Assembly: GCF_022129235.1 (NCBI RefSeq)
Contig: NZ_JADQAI010000002.1
Coordinates: 186,001-250,000, forward strand
Reading direction: 5' to 3'
Source: Psychrobacter sp. Ps6
GTDB lineage: Bacteria; Pseudomonadota; Gammaproteobacteria; Pseudomonadales; Moraxellaceae
DNA: 64,000 nt
The position numbers and the translations under genes were made by a program. Positions 7,825-17,529 of the stretch are shown in pieces. Positions within the stretch are counted from its first letter, which is position 1; each line of letters begins with the position of its first letter. Under the pieces are notes generated by a model that was not told where the DNA came from, made no database searches, and worked only from the letters and a program-made list of their open reading frames with translations.

Positions 7825-9549
7825 ATGCCGTTTATTCGTTTCAAGCGTGCAACCAAGAAAAAAGCTGATACCAGTAATAATACAAATAACTTTGACTCTC
7901 AATCAGCGCAAAAACGGATCGCTATTATCGGCTCGGGTGTGTCAGGACTGACTTGTGCGCATTACTTAGGCGCGCAACATGAGGTGACGGTATTTGAAGC
8001 CAATGATTATATCGGCGGGCATGTAAATACCATTGATGTGGCACTACAGGACGGCAAAAAAGCAAAGAGTAGTAACGTAGAGAGCAGCGCCATAGACACC
8101 GGTTTTATTGTTTTTAATGAGCGTACTTACCCCAATTTTTTCCGTTTGCTCTATGATCTAAAAGTGCCATTTCAGGCGACGGATATGAGTTTTTCTGTCA
8201 AAAATATGGCACGTCATTTTGAATATAATGGGCATACTCTCAACACCTTATTATCGCAGCGCAAAAACGTACTTAATCCGAAGTTCTGGCAATTTATCAA
8301 AGATGTCTTGCAGTTTAATAAGCACATCAAGCAGCTCCGTCAAGAGTATGATAGTGCGCGTGCTGCAGAACAAGACATTAGCGGATTTACTGAGCAGACA
8401 CTCGGTGGTTATCTAGCACAAAAAAGCTATGGTCAGCTGTTTACCGATAACTATCTACTGCCGATGGTCTCAGCCATTTGGTCAACCAGTCTGGATGAAG
8501 TGCAAGATTTCCCATTGGTATTTTTTGCGCAATTCTTTGACAATCATGGCTTACTTGATGTGGTCAATCGTCCGCAATGGTTTACGATCAAAGGTGGTTC
8601 AAAGCAATACGTTAATAAGTTGATTCCACGCTTTATCAAAGCAGGCGGCAAAGTGCGAGTCAACAGCCCGGTACAGTCTGTGACGCGTGATGGTGAGCAA
8701 GTGACTTTGACAGTACAGAATGCTTTGACGGTGCAGAGCAAAGGTGATGCTAACAGTAGCGAAAACCTTGTATTCGATGAAGTCATTTTTGCCTGCCATG
8801 CAGATACCGCATTGAAGATTCTAAAAGATGCCAGTACCGATGAGTCCGAGGTGCTGAGTCACTTCCGCTTTACCAAAAACACGGCAGTATTGCACACCGA
8901 TACGAGCGTCTTACCTAAGAAGCCACTGGCATGGGCAAGCTGGAATTATCTTATTGATGAAAAAACTTCAGACAATGTGCCAGATAAGAATCAAGCTGGC
9001 GTAAATACACAACCACCTGAAAAACCAGTGCTAACGTATCATATGAACATCTTGCAGCGTCTGACCAAGAAGCATAATTATTTGGTTACACTTAACCATG
9101 AAGTCGATGATAAGCAAATCGTCAAAAGCATTGATTATAGCCATCCAGTGTTTGATCTAAAGATGATTGAGGCGCAAACCAAATGGTCAAGCATCTCTGG
9201 CGCTGGGTTGCACACGCATTTTTGCGGAGCATATTGGTTTAATGGCTTTCATGAAGATGGCGTACGCAGCGGTCTACGTGTGTGTCAGGCGCTCGGCCAT
9301 GATATCGATATAAAAGACGAAGTTGATCCAGCGCATTTGCCTAATGCGGATAGTGCACATACGCCATTTCGTTATAGAGACTTGCCGATAAAGGCTGACA
9401 CAAAGGTACGCAAACTTGATAAGCGTCAGATTATCACTGCGACTACTAATCAGGAGTTGGTTGAGTATGCTGAGCGCTTACAGGGTGCGGCTGATAATAG
9501 TCACCAAAATAAAAAACGTGGCTTATTTGCTCGCCGTAAAGTCAAATAA
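7825..9549 (+). CDS. FAD-dependent amine-oxidase-like oxidoreductase
   Basis: A 574-residue flavoprotein with the dinucleotide loop GSGVSG at 36-41 and the following acidic strand end (TVFEANDYIGGH). It belongs to the amine oxidase/phytoene desaturase-like fold group; members next to cfa genes are usually about 420-450 residues. This one is longer because of an N-terminal basic extension, an internal insertion around residues 375-395 and a basic tail (KKRGLFARRKVK). Its role in the operon is probably redox chemistry on a fatty-acyl chain. It lies 62 bases after the SDR gene. Confidence 0.88.
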   Translation: MPFIRFKRATKKKADTSNNTNNFDSQSAQKRIAIIGSGVSGLTCAHYLGAQHEVTVFEANDYIGGHVNTIDVALQDGKKAKSSNVESSAIDTGFIVFNERTYPNFFRLLYDLKVPFQATDMSFSVKNMARHFEYNGHTLNTLLSQRKNVLNPKFWQFIKDVLQFNKHIKQLRQEYDSARAAEQDISGFTEQTLGGYLAQKSYGQLFTDNYLLPMVSAIWSTSLDEVQDFPLVFFAQFFDNHGLLDVVNRPQWFTIKGGSKQYVNKLIPRFIKAGGKVRVNSPVQSVTRDGEQVTLTVQNALTVQSKGDANSSENLVFDEVIFACHADTALKILKDASTDESEVLSHFRFTKNTAVLHTDTSVLPKKPLAWASWNYLIDEKTSDNVPDKNQAGVNTQPPEKPVLTYHMNILQRLTKKHNYLVTLNHEVDDKQIVKSIDYSHPVFDLKMIEAQTKWSSISGAGLHTHFCGAYWFNGFHEDGVRSGLRVCQALGHDIDIKDEVDPAHLPNADSAHTPFRYRDLPIKADTKVRKLDKRQIITATTNQELVEYAERLQGAADNSHQNKKRGLFARRKVK

Positions 9550-9621
9550 CTATGCGATTAATATCGCAATCAATATATCAAACCGTTCTATATCAATAAG
9601 CCGCTACAAAAGAGACTGTCT

Positions 9622-10662
9622 ATGACCATGTCCACGCAATCCGCTAATGCTATGCCAACTGATGAGGCGACTGCATTACCGCATCAGTTGTTTGAAGGCA
9701 TAACATGGCATAGTCGGCTGCTTCCTAGTGTGAATAAATTTGTCTATCCGTATCGCTATTGGGGTATCAATATTAGTGCATTGGCCGCCGGACAAGATCT
9801 TCCAGAAATAGATACGGCAGCTTTTGGGGAGCACAAGGTTTTAGTCGTATCACACCTGAGCAAGATATTACCAAAGAAGTTATTAGCAAAAGGGTTGCCT
9901 TTATTTTCAGCCAAGACAAAGGCGCTGCAACGATTTTGCTCTGATGATTATTTAGAAAGCTTCAATAGCCTAAGTAGTAATGAAAGACTAAGTATCAATG
10001 AAGATATTGATAGCAACTTACAATCTAATCAATCACTAAAGCAGCGTCTGAGCCAAGCATTTATTAAACATGTAGGTAGCGCACCTGAAGGCAATATGTT
10101 GGGATTACTTGTCTGCCGTAATGCGGGCATGTATTTTAGCCCAGTTAATTTTTACTTAGGGTTTGATGAGCAGCAGACGCCTACGCACTTATTGGCTGAA
10201 GTGTCCAATACACCTTGGGATAAGCGTCATTACTATGGGTTTTTGCTAGAAGGGGAAGAGACTGAGTTTTGTCATGATAAAGATTTTCATGTGTCACCTT
10301 TTAACCCGATTGATCAGCTGTATCGCTGGCAGGTGACGGTGAAACGTACACAACAGCATAAGATAGATAATCAATCAAATACGGGCTTACAAGTCCGTAT
10401 TGCGATCGATATCAGTGATGAGCGTGGGGAGGTCCTAAAAACGGGTATAAAGATATCAGGAGTGCCGCTGACAGAAACGACCGTTCGCAATAGCTTACGA
10501 AAAAACCCGCTCATGAACATAACATCGTTAGCGCGTATTTATGGGCAAGCTTTTAAACTCTATGCGATCAAAAAGGTGCCTTATATCAATTATGATGAAA
10601 AGCTAGCCGACAGCAATCAGAAAACATCTGCCTCTTTAAAAAGTGAAGCTTTAAACGATTGA
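9622..10662 (+). CDS. DUF1365 family protein
   Basis: A 346-residue protein of the family that nearly always sits between an FAD oxidoreductase and a Cfa-like gene. Recognisable family blocks are the N-terminal GITWHSRLLPSVNKFVYPYRY, the central AGMYFSPVNFYL and KDFHVSPFNP, and the late LARIYGQAFKLY. No catalytic motif is known to me. Residues 105-145 form a Ser/Asn/Leu-rich insert that looks less conserved. Function unknown; co-occurrence suggests a role in lipid-chain modification. Confidence 0.88.
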   Translation: MTMSTQSANAMPTDEATALPHQLFEGITWHSRLLPSVNKFVYPYRYWGINISALAAGQDLPEIDTAAFGEHKVLVVSHLSKILPKKLLAKGLPLFSAKTKALQRFCSDDYLESFNSLSSNERLSINEDIDSNLQSNQSLKQRLSQAFIKHVGSAPEGNMLGLLVCRNAGMYFSPVNFYLGFDEQQTPTHLLAEVSNTPWDKRHYYGFLLEGEETEFCHDKDFHVSPFNPIDQLYRWQVTVKRTQQHKIDNQSNTGLQVRIAIDISDERGEVLKTGIKISGVPLTETTVRNSLRKNPLMNITSLARIYGQAFKLYAIKKVPYINYDEKLADSNQKTSASLKSEALND

Positions 10663-10744
10663 TAATCTAGAAATGCAAAAACCAGCAAAACATTTTATAT
10701 AGTCAATTTCAAAATAAAAGAACTTAAACAAGGACAACCATACG

Positions 10745-12199
10745 ATGTCAGTACGACCGACCGACCGAGCACCAGTGACAAAATTAGAGAAGTTAACCGC
10801 TCGCATGAGTAAAGTGGTTAACGAAAGTGCCGTACTACAACCAGTAAGTGACGGCGTGAATCATTTAGCCAGAAAGCTTATATTTCGCGCATTACAGCAT
10901 ATCCAGTTTGGCAGTCTTACTTTGATTGAGACATTTGGTAAACAAGAACCTAAGACAACTAGCTTTGGTATTGTCGCCCCTAGCGTGGCAAGTAGTTCGG
11001 CGGTTGGTCGTCATCCTCTGCATGTCACGCTGCGTATTCATGATAATGCTGTCTATCGTCAACTGCTGCTGGGTGGCTCTATCGCTTTAGCAGACAGTTA
11101 TATCGATGGCGAATGGGAGACGGATGATTTGACAGGCCTGATTCGCTTGGCGGCGCGTAACTTAGAAGTGCTTAATAAATTAGAAAACCGTTTTGCGGGC
11201 GTTAGTAAAGCATTTGAGAAAGCAAAGCATCAGCTGCGTGGTAATGATAAATCTGGTTCTAAATCCAATATCCTAGCGCATTATGACTTGGGCAATGATA
11301 TGTATCAGCGATTTTTGGATGATACGATGATGTACTCGTCAGCCGTATATTCGACGCCTGATGTGACGCTTAGCGATGCTCAGCAGCACAAGCTATCGCT
11401 CATATGTCAGCGATTACAGCTGAGTGCTGATGATAATGTTATTGAGATTGGTACAGGGTGGGGCGGTTTTGCTATCTATGCTGCCACCCATTATGGTTGC
11501 CATGTGACTACCACGACGATATCTGATGCGCAATATGACGAGGCGCAGAGACGAGTCGAAGCGGCAGGATTGTCTGATAAGGTTACGCTTCTTAAGCAAG
11601 ACTATCGTGAGCTGACGGGAAAGTACGACAAGCTAGTCAGTATCGAGATGATTGAAGCGGTGGGGCATGAATATTTACCGACTTTCTTTGCCAAGTGTAA
11701 TAGCTTGCTCAAACCGACAGGTCTCATGGTGCTGCAAGCGATTACCTTTAATGATCAAAACTATCAAGACTACATAGATTCAGTCGATTTTATCCAAACG
11801 CACATTTTCCCAGGGGGTTGTCTGCTTTCCAACCAGGAGCTGACGACACAGTTTACTGAGCAGACGGATATGGTCGTCAAGCAATTACATGATTATGGCT
11901 TTGATTATGCGTACACGTTGCGTGATTGGCGTGCTGCGTTTATGGCACAGCGTGCAGAGATTCAAGCGCTTGGCTATGACGATGCCTTTATCCGCCTATG
12001 GGAGTTTTATTTCTGTTACTGCGAAGGGGGATTCTTGGAGCGTACCATCGGTGTGGTCCAAGTCACTGCGGTGAAGCCTAACAATATCGACACGCTGCAT
12101 TTTTCTGATTTGCCAAGTGCGGTCTTGAAGAACGAAACCGTTTCGAACGATGAGACGGCCTTTCATGACGCAGATATGGCAGACACAGCATCGGTATAA
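10745..12199 (+). CDS. cfa: cyclopropane-fatty-acyl-phospholipid synthase-like SAM methyltransferase
   Basis: A 484-residue enzyme with an N-terminal lipid-binding region (GGSIALADSYIDGEW near 110-124), the conserved NILAHYDLGNDMY block at 175-187 and the SAM motif EIGTGWGG at 234-241. Cfa enzymes transfer the SAM methyl group to an unsaturated acyl chain of a membrane phospholipid. The length is greater than E. coli Cfa (382) because of an N-terminal extension of about 90 residues and a C-terminal acidic tail. Its place at the end of an SDR-FAD-DUF1365 operon suggests a product beyond a plain cyclopropane is possible. AGGACAACC precedes the start. Confidence 0.92.
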   Translation: MSVRPTDRAPVTKLEKLTARMSKVVNESAVLQPVSDGVNHLARKLIFRALQHIQFGSLTLIETFGKQEPKTTSFGIVAPSVASSSAVGRHPLHVTLRIHDNAVYRQLLLGGSIALADSYIDGEWETDDLTGLIRLAARNLEVLNKLENRFAGVSKAFEKAKHQLRGNDKSGSKSNILAHYDLGNDMYQRFLDDTMMYSSAVYSTPDVTLSDAQQHKLSLICQRLQLSADDNVIEIGTGWGGFAIYAATHYGCHVTTTTISDAQYDEAQRRVEAAGLSDKVTLLKQDYRELTGKYDKLVSIEMIEAVGHEYLPTFFAKCNSLLKPTGLMVLQAITFNDQNYQDYIDSVDFIQTHIFPGGCLLSNQELTTQFTEQTDMVVKQLHDYGFDYAYTLRDWRAAFMAQRAEIQALGYDDAFIRLWEFYFCYCEGGFLERTIGVVQVTAVKPNNIDTLHFSDLPSAVLKNETVSNDETAFHDADMADTASV

Positions 12200-12235
12200 G
12201 TCTGATGATATAGATATGGTTTGTTCATAACACTT

Positions 12236-12273
12236 ATAGGGTCTCATACTGCATAAACAGTTTGAGACCCTAT
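12236..12273. terminator. hairpin between convergent cfa and MFS genes
   Basis: An 11-bp perfect stem ATAGGGTCTCA/TGAGACCCTAT encloses a 16-base loop. No T run follows on either strand, so termination is only probable. Confidence 0.5.
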
Positions 12274-12301
12274 GTATTGAAAAATTCTATATTGAAAAGT
12301 T

Positions 12302-13474
12302 CTATGATACTTGCAGGGCACGCTTATCACGCAGACCGGAGTAGCGTGTTACCGCTAATGCCATTAGAGAGATGACAGCACCGATCCAAGCCGTGTCTTG
12401 CAGTGACATGTTTTCGACCACGCTACCACCGATGATGGAGCCCAGTGCAATACCGATATTGAATGCAGCAATGTTCAATCCAGAAGCGACATCGACGGCG
12501 TTTGGCGTATACTTTTCAGCTTGCTTGACCACGTAGATTTGTAGGCCTGGTACATTACCAAAGGCGAAAGCACCCCATACTAAAATAGTTAGAACCGCAG
12601 TAATCTTGGATTGCATAGTAAAGGTGAACAGTAAAAGAATGACACTTAAGGCGCTAAATATAATGCTAAGCGCACTAATAGGACCGCGTTTATCTGCAAG
12701 TTTTCCGCCCCAGATATTACCGATCGCAACGGACACGCCATATACGAGCATGATGAGACCAATGGCTGATGGCGCAAATTTGGTCTGCTGCTCTAAGATA
12801 GGGGCTAGATAAGTAAATGCCGTAAACGTACCGCCATAGCCAAGGATAGTCATGAGATAAACCAGTAGTAATTGTGGTTTTACAATGACTTGTAATTGCT
12901 CTTTGAAGGTTGCAGGAACAGATTTTTTTAGGTTTTTTGGTACTAATATTGCGCTACCAATTAGAGCGATTAAGCCCAGTGCTGAGACGACCAAAAACGT
13001 AGCACGCCAACCGAAATGCTGTCCAATCCATGTACCAAGGGGTACACCAGTGACCAGCGCTACAGTGAGTCCGGTAAACATAATGGCAATTGCGCTGGCT
13101 TCTTTTTCTTTACTGACAAGGCTAGTAGCAATCATGGAACCAATAGAGAAAAACACACCATGCGCCAGACCGGTCAAGATACGGGCAAGTATTAAGGTTT
13201 CATAACTGGGTGCCTGCCAAGCCAGCAAGTTGCCGATGACAAATAGACCCATTAGGCTCATCAGTACGATTTTACGATTCCAGCGACCAGTGAGTGCGGT
13301 AAGTATAGGAGCACCGATGGCAACACCGACAGCATATAGGCTGACGAGCAACCCTGCTGAAGGTAAGCTCACGCCTAGATCTGCGGCAATAGTTGGTACT
13401 AGTCCAACAATGACAAATTCGGTTGTCCCAATTGCAAATGCGCTTAGAGTAAGCGCCCATAAAGCGAGTGGCAT
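12302..13474 (-). CDS. MFS efflux transporter, YdhP/AraJ-like (DHA12 type)
   Basis: A 390-residue major facilitator with about 12 membrane segments. The start LWALTLSAFAIGTTEFVIVGLVPTIA and the motif-A region LTGRWNRKIVL are characteristic of the drug:H+ antiporter-1 subfamily that includes YdhP and AraJ. The substrate is unknown. It is divergent from a LysR regulator whose start is 105 bases away, the usual arrangement for a regulator controlling its neighbour. GGATG on the minus strand precedes the ATG. Confidence 0.88.
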   Translation of the reverse strand: MPLALWALTLSAFAIGTTEFVIVGLVPTIAADLGVSLPSAGLLVSLYAVGVAIGAPILTALTGRWNRKIVLMSLMGLFVIGNLLAWQAPSYETLILARILTGLAHGVFFSIGSMIATSLVSKEKEASAIAIMFTGLTVALVTGVPLGTWIGQHFGWRATFLVVSALGLIALIGSAILVPKNLKKSVPATFKEQLQVIVKPQLLLVYLMTILGYGGTFTAFTYLAPILEQQTKFAPSAIGLIMLVYGVSVAIGNIWGGKLADKRGPISALSIIFSALSVILLLFTFTMQSKITAVLTILVWGAFAFGNVPGLQIYVVKQAEKYTPNAVDVASGLNIAAFNIGIALGSIIGGSVVENMSLQDTAWIGAVISLMALAVTRYSGLRDKRALQVS

Positions 13475-13579
13475 AACGACATCCTAATAATTAAACGATG
13501 TGCGTAGTTTGACGGATTTATAGTTTGCAAAAAACAGCATAAATGACAAAATACCTTTGTCAATTTTGTAAAGGTCATC

Positions 13580-14470
13580 ATGATGATGGGACATGCTAAA
13601 ACAGAAGATATAGAGATATTTCTGACGGTAGTGGATACGGCCAGTTTTACTGGCGCTGCCAATGTGCTGAATCAGCAAGTCGCTAAAGTATCTCGTGCGG
13701 TGTCCAGACTCGAAGATACGCTGCAATGTACGCTGTTAAATAGAACGACACGGCGCTTGGAGCTGACGGAGGAAGGGCATGTCTTTATTAAATATGCGCG
13801 TGAAAGTTTAAATACGTTATATACCGGTGAAGAGGCGATTAAGCTGTTAAAACAAGCGCCAAGTGGGCATCTACGAATCGACGCTGCAAGTCCGTTTGTA
13901 TTGCATCAGCTGACGCCTTTGGTTGGTGAGTTTGTGCAGCAGTATCCGCATATCACGCTTGATTTGACATCACATGACAATATCATCGACTTGCTTGAGC
14001 ATAAGACGGATTTGGCTATCAGAATTGGCGATTTAAAAGACTCAAACTTGCATGCGCGTCTATTGGGTAAAAGTCAGCTGCGGCTAGTAGTCAGTCCTGA
14101 ATATTTATACCAGCATAATGAAGTAGCTCATATTGATGACTTGAGCACTCATAAATTAATTGGCTTTAACGATGCATCAAAACTAAATAACTGGCCACTA
14201 AAAACACCAGTGAAACTGAACTTTCATATGACTGGCAGTAGCGGTGAGACTTTGCGTCAGCTGTGTTTAAATCATCAAGGTATCGCTTTACTGTCACATT
14301 TTATGATTGGTGACGATTTGAAATCTGGAAGATTGGTTGAGGTGTTGCCTGAAGCGATAGTTAGGCCAAACAATCGCGAAGCCATACAGGCGGTCTATTA
14401 CAAAAACAGCGCGGTATCATCGCGTATTTTAGCATTTTTAGATTTTATTCAGCCACGACTGACATTATAA
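13580..14470 (+). CDS. LysR-family transcriptional regulator
   Basis: A 296-residue LTTR with an N-terminal winged HTH (residues about 6-65, GAANVLNQQVAKVSRAVSRLE) and a periplasmic-binding-like effector domain (about 92-290). It is divergent from the MFS gene and probably regulates it. Three consecutive ATG codons open the frame; AAGG at 13571-13574 best suits the first or second. The DUF2177 gene follows by 39 bases and may be co-transcribed. Confidence 0.9.
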   Translation: MMMGHAKTEDIEIFLTVVDTASFTGAANVLNQQVAKVSRAVSRLEDTLQCTLLNRTTRRLELTEEGHVFIKYARESLNTLYTGEEAIKLLKQAPSGHLRIDAASPFVLHQLTPLVGEFVQQYPHITLDLTSHDNIIDLLEHKTDLAIRIGDLKDSNLHARLLGKSQLRLVVSPEYLYQHNEVAHIDDLSTHKLIGFNDASKLNNWPLKTPVKLNFHMTGSSGETLRQLCLNHQGIALLSHFMIGDDLKSGRLVEVLPEAIVRPNNREAIQAVYYKNSAVSSRILAFLDFIQPRLTL

Positions 14471-14509
14471 GTTTTATTCGTCTTTATTCATTTTATAAGG
14501 GGTATTATC

Positions 14510-14920
14510 ATGGGTTATGTTTTTATTTATCTTGCCGCTGTGGTCATTTTTTTGGGCGTAGACGCTGTTTGGCTAACGACCATGAAAGGGGCTTTTTATG
14601 AGTCGCGTATCGGTCATCTATTGGCGGATGAGCCAAATATGATGGCTGCTGGCGTGTTTTATATGTTTTATGTCTTGGCACTCTGCATATTGATTCTATA
14701 TCCACAAATCAAAGCAGGTGCATCGGTTGGTCATATTTTCTTACTTGGTGGTTTGATTGGCTTGATGGCTTACGGTACATATGACTTTACTAACTTGGCT
14801 CTATACAAGGGCTTTACGCTAGATACAGCGCTCGTTGACTTTGTATGGGGCGGTGTTTTAACAGGTTCGGTTAGCGCGATTGTCGCGTGGTTGGCTTATC
14901 GTTTTCATTGGTTGAGCTAA
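14510..14920 (+). CDS. DUF2177 family membrane protein
   Basis: A 136-residue protein with four hydrophobic segments (about 3-20, 44-62, 74-92 and 108-130). Family landmarks are DAVWLTTMKGAFY, the central AAGVFYMFYVLAL and GTYDFTNLALYKGFT. The function is unknown. In many proteobacteria DUF2177 genes sit next to SDR/FAD/DUF1365/cfa clusters; here the same cluster ends 2.3 kb upstream, with an MFS/LysR pair in between. AAGGGG (14499-14504) lies just before the ATG. Confidence 0.88.
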   Translation: MGYVFIYLAAVVIFLGVDAVWLTTMKGAFYESRIGHLLADEPNMMAAGVFYMFYVLALCILILYPQIKAGASVGHIFLLGGLIGLMAYGTYDFTNLALYKGFTLDTALVDFVWGGVLTGSVSAIVAWLAYRFHWLS

Positions 14921-15074
14921 TCAAGATCGCCCTTGTTCATAAAAGCTGGCCTTATATAGCTTTGATTTACATAACCTAGACCGATTAGAGACACAGGGCT
15001 GTTTGCGCTATTTGGTGTCCTGCTGTATAAATGGTAGGCACAACAAATAAGTGTCAAACCATGTAAGGAACGTT

Positions 15075-15626
15075 ATGCCGCAATACAATACCAGCTCGAC
15101 TGCCAAAAAAGCCCCATTAAACCATGAGCTGTACATGTCGATTCTGATGACGCCTGATATGGCAAACTTCATTGGTAACGTACATGGTGGCGATTTGCTC
15201 AAGATGCTCGATCAGGTCGCTTACGCTTGTGCCAGTCGCTATAGTGGTAATTATGTGGTGACATTATCGGTGGATCAGGTCATGTTCCGTGAGCCAATAT
15301 ATGTGGGTGAGCTGGTTACCTTTGCGGCTAGTGTCAACTATGTCGGCACCACGTCAATGGAGATAGGTATTCGCGTCGAAGCAGAGGACGTACGTGCTCG
15401 AAAGGTTCGCCATACCAATAGCTGTTACTTTACGATGGTTGCTATTGACGATAATGGTAAACCAACCGCTGCGCCGCCGCTTGATATAAAAAGTAACCTA
15501 CAGCAGTGCCGCGCTGATGCTGCAAAAGAGCGAAAAAAACTGCGAATGGACAGCTCACATCGTCCCAGTTGTGATCTTGAAACAATGAATAGTAAATTTA
15601 ATGAAGCTGAAGATAATGCTAAATAA
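15075..15626 (+). CDS. acyl-CoA thioesterase, hotdog fold (YciA-like)
   Basis: A 183-residue protein with a hotdog domain at about residues 18-135: MTPDMANFIGNVHGGDLLKMLDQVAYACA carries the conserved N...HGG...D pattern of acyl-CoA hydrolases. It hydrolyses acyl-CoA to free acid and CoA; chain length cannot be predicted. The tail (about 140-183) is basic and charged. I choose ATG at 15075 because AAGGA precedes it closely; a GTG 24 bases upstream has no such site. Confidence 0.9.
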   Translation: MPQYNTSSTAKKAPLNHELYMSILMTPDMANFIGNVHGGDLLKMLDQVAYACASRYSGNYVVTLSVDQVMFREPIYVGELVTFAASVNYVGTTSMEIGIRVEAEDVRARKVRHTNSCYFTMVAIDDNGKPTAAPPLDIKSNLQQCRADAAKERKKLRMDSSHRPSCDLETMNSKFNEAEDNAK

Positions 15627-15786
15627 GCTATCAATTTTTAGCTGGTTAATAACCAGCACCTTATACAACGACTCACTAAAAAGACACTGATATTGTAAAG
15701 CGCTTACTTTAAGCTGATGGGTATTTCAAGCCATTCGTCTATGGTGAATATATCCACTATCAACGTATTATTCCAGTGAGTTTAGT

Positions 15787-16875
15787 ATGAGTCTAAAGCC
15801 ATCCGTTGGTAATCCCCAACATCATTCGTCAGCTGCTTCTAAAGTGCCAAGTCATCGTGCGCGCGGAGCTGGCAATTTGACAGCCCTCAATGATTCTGAA
15901 TTAAAGCATACCCTTAACCAAAGTCCTGAAACCAACGATGAGCATTCAGGCTCGCTCATTACGGTGTTGATTGCCGTTGGTGCCAATCTCATTATCGCCA
16001 TTGCAAAAACAGTTGCCGCCTTTATGACAGGATCTGCCTCCATGATTGCTGAAGCAGCTCACTCATGGGCAGATGCGGGCAATGGTACGTTGCTGATTGT
16101 CGCAGAAAAAAAATCCGTCAAACCTGCTGATAAGAGCCATCCATTAGGCTATGGCAAAGAATCCTATGTCTGGTCAATGATTGCTGCTTTTGGTGTATTT
16201 ACGGCAGGCTCGATTGTGTCTATTTATACGGGTATTAAAGAGTGGAATGCTACTGAATCTGAGACCAACTATACAATTGCTTTTATCGTTTTAGCAGTAG
16301 CGTTTGTACTTGAAGGGTTTTCGCTAGTTCAGGCCTATAGACAAAGTAAGAAGCATGGTGAGGCGCTCGATATTAGTGCGCTTGGCTATGTAGTAGATAC
16401 CTCTAATCCTACCTTGCGCGGTGTGTTCTTTGAGGATTTAGCTGCCGTTATTGGCTTGGTGGTTGCTGCCGCCGCTATGGGCATGCATGCCTATACTGGA
16501 GAGCCTTATTGGGATGCGCTTGGTTCTATCATTGTAGGCTTACTACTGGGTGTGGTCGCGATATTTTTGATTAGCCGTAATCGTGATTTTTTGGTCGGGC
16601 ATAGAGTTACCGATCGCATGCATGAGTATGTCTTAGGGGAGCTACTTAATCATCCAGATATCGATAGTGTGTCTTATCTACATTTAGAGTGGGTTGGTCC
16701 TAAGAAGATCTTTATGGTCGCCGCAGTGGATATCGCAGGCAATCAAAAAGAAGAGCATATCGCTCAAAAGTTTGAAGAGATTGAAAATCTGTTCCGAGAT
16801 AACCCTGTATTCCAAGAGGCAATTTTGACACTATCGGCACCCAATGCTGATATTCTGAAATTAGAAGATATTTGA
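15787..16875 (+). CDS. cation diffusion facilitator (CDF) transporter, ZnT9-like subgroup
   Basis: A 362-residue inner-membrane protein with a Ser/His-rich N-terminal tail of about 55 residues and six membrane segments. The TM2 site HSWAD (about residues 93-97) carries a His/Asp pair, and the TM5 region shows FFEDLAAVIG in place of the usual HxxxD. That second-site change is what I recall for the SLC30A9-like CDF subgroup, so zinc specificity should not be assumed. The C-terminal cytoplasmic domain (about 275-362) is of the CDF dimer type. Confidence 0.87.
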   Translation: MSLKPSVGNPQHHSSAASKVPSHRARGAGNLTALNDSELKHTLNQSPETNDEHSGSLITVLIAVGANLIIAIAKTVAAFMTGSASMIAEAAHSWADAGNGTLLIVAEKKSVKPADKSHPLGYGKESYVWSMIAAFGVFTAGSIVSIYTGIKEWNATESETNYTIAFIVLAVAFVLEGFSLVQAYRQSKKHGEALDISALGYVVDTSNPTLRGVFFEDLAAVIGLVVAAAAMGMHAYTGEPYWDALGSIIVGLLLGVVAIFLISRNRDFLVGHRVTDRMHEYVLGELLNHPDIDSVSYLHLEWVGPKKIFMVAAVDIAGNQKEEHIAQKFEEIENLFRDNPVFQEAILTLSAPNADILKLEDI

Positions 16876-16974
16876 TCTATACAGCAAGTCAATAAAAGAA
16901 AATATAGTAGGCGGATTCATTGACAGCAAGTAAATTGTTAAATATTCGATACGTCATTCATTGTGTAAGACACA

Positions 16975-17002
16975 AAAAAGCCGTCAATAATGACGGCTTT
17001 TT
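16975..17002. terminator. bidirectional terminator between CDF and dps genes
   Basis: The 12-bp perfect stem AAAAAGCCGTCA/TGACGGCTTTTT, loop ATAA, serves both convergent genes. Confidence 0.9.
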
Positions 17003-17046
17003 CTATCGATAATTATGAATCTAAAAATCCATTAATTCACGGATAC

Positions 17047-17529
17047 TTATTTCTTTGGTGCATTCGCACCGATGAACCAAGCATCTTTATCAATGATACG
17101 GCTAGCTTCAGTGAATAGGTCAGCGGTATCTTCATCGCCAGCATCACCAGCAGTAGCAATAGCTTCTCTTAATGCCTCTGCTACTTTTTTGTAGCGGCTA
17201 GTTAGTTCGCGTACATGCTGATCTACTTCAGTGATGTCGGTTGGGTAGTCATCTAGAATAGACTCTTTGACTACTCGACTTGCCAAACCGTTTGGTTGAC
17301 CGCCCAAAATCACAATACGCTCAGCGATAGTATCTGATACTTCAAGGATACGATCTGACGTTTCGTCTAATAGCTGATGTACACCGATGAAACCAGTACC
17401 TTGTAGGTTCCAATGGCACTGTTTGCCATCTAAGGTTAGATCAATAACGTTTGCTAGGTTAGCATTTAGCAAATCAATCATTTTTTTGGCGGTATCGTCT
17501 GAAATTCCACTTGCGTAACGTTCTCTCAT
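17047..17529 (-). CDS. dps: Dps ferritin-like DNA-protection protein
   Basis: A 160-residue four-helix bundle protein. HWNLQGTGFIGVHQLLDETSDRILEVSDTIAER (from about residue 39) contains the inter-subunit ferroxidase ligands of Dps (His, His, Asp, Glu). The protein forms a 12-mer shell that oxidises Fe(II) with peroxide and protects DNA. The N-terminus is short with few lysines, so DNA binding is uncertain. A short inverted repeat ATTGAA/TTCAAT at 17562-17580 lies just upstream and may be a regulatory site. Confidence 0.92.
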   Translation of the reverse strand: MRERYASGISDDTAKKMIDLLNANLANVIDLTLDGKQCHWNLQGTGFIGVHQLLDETSDRILEVSDTIAERIVILGGQPNGLASRVVKESILDDYPTDITEVDQHVRELTSRYKKVAEALREAIATAGDAGDEDTADLFTEASRIIDKDAWFIGANAPKK

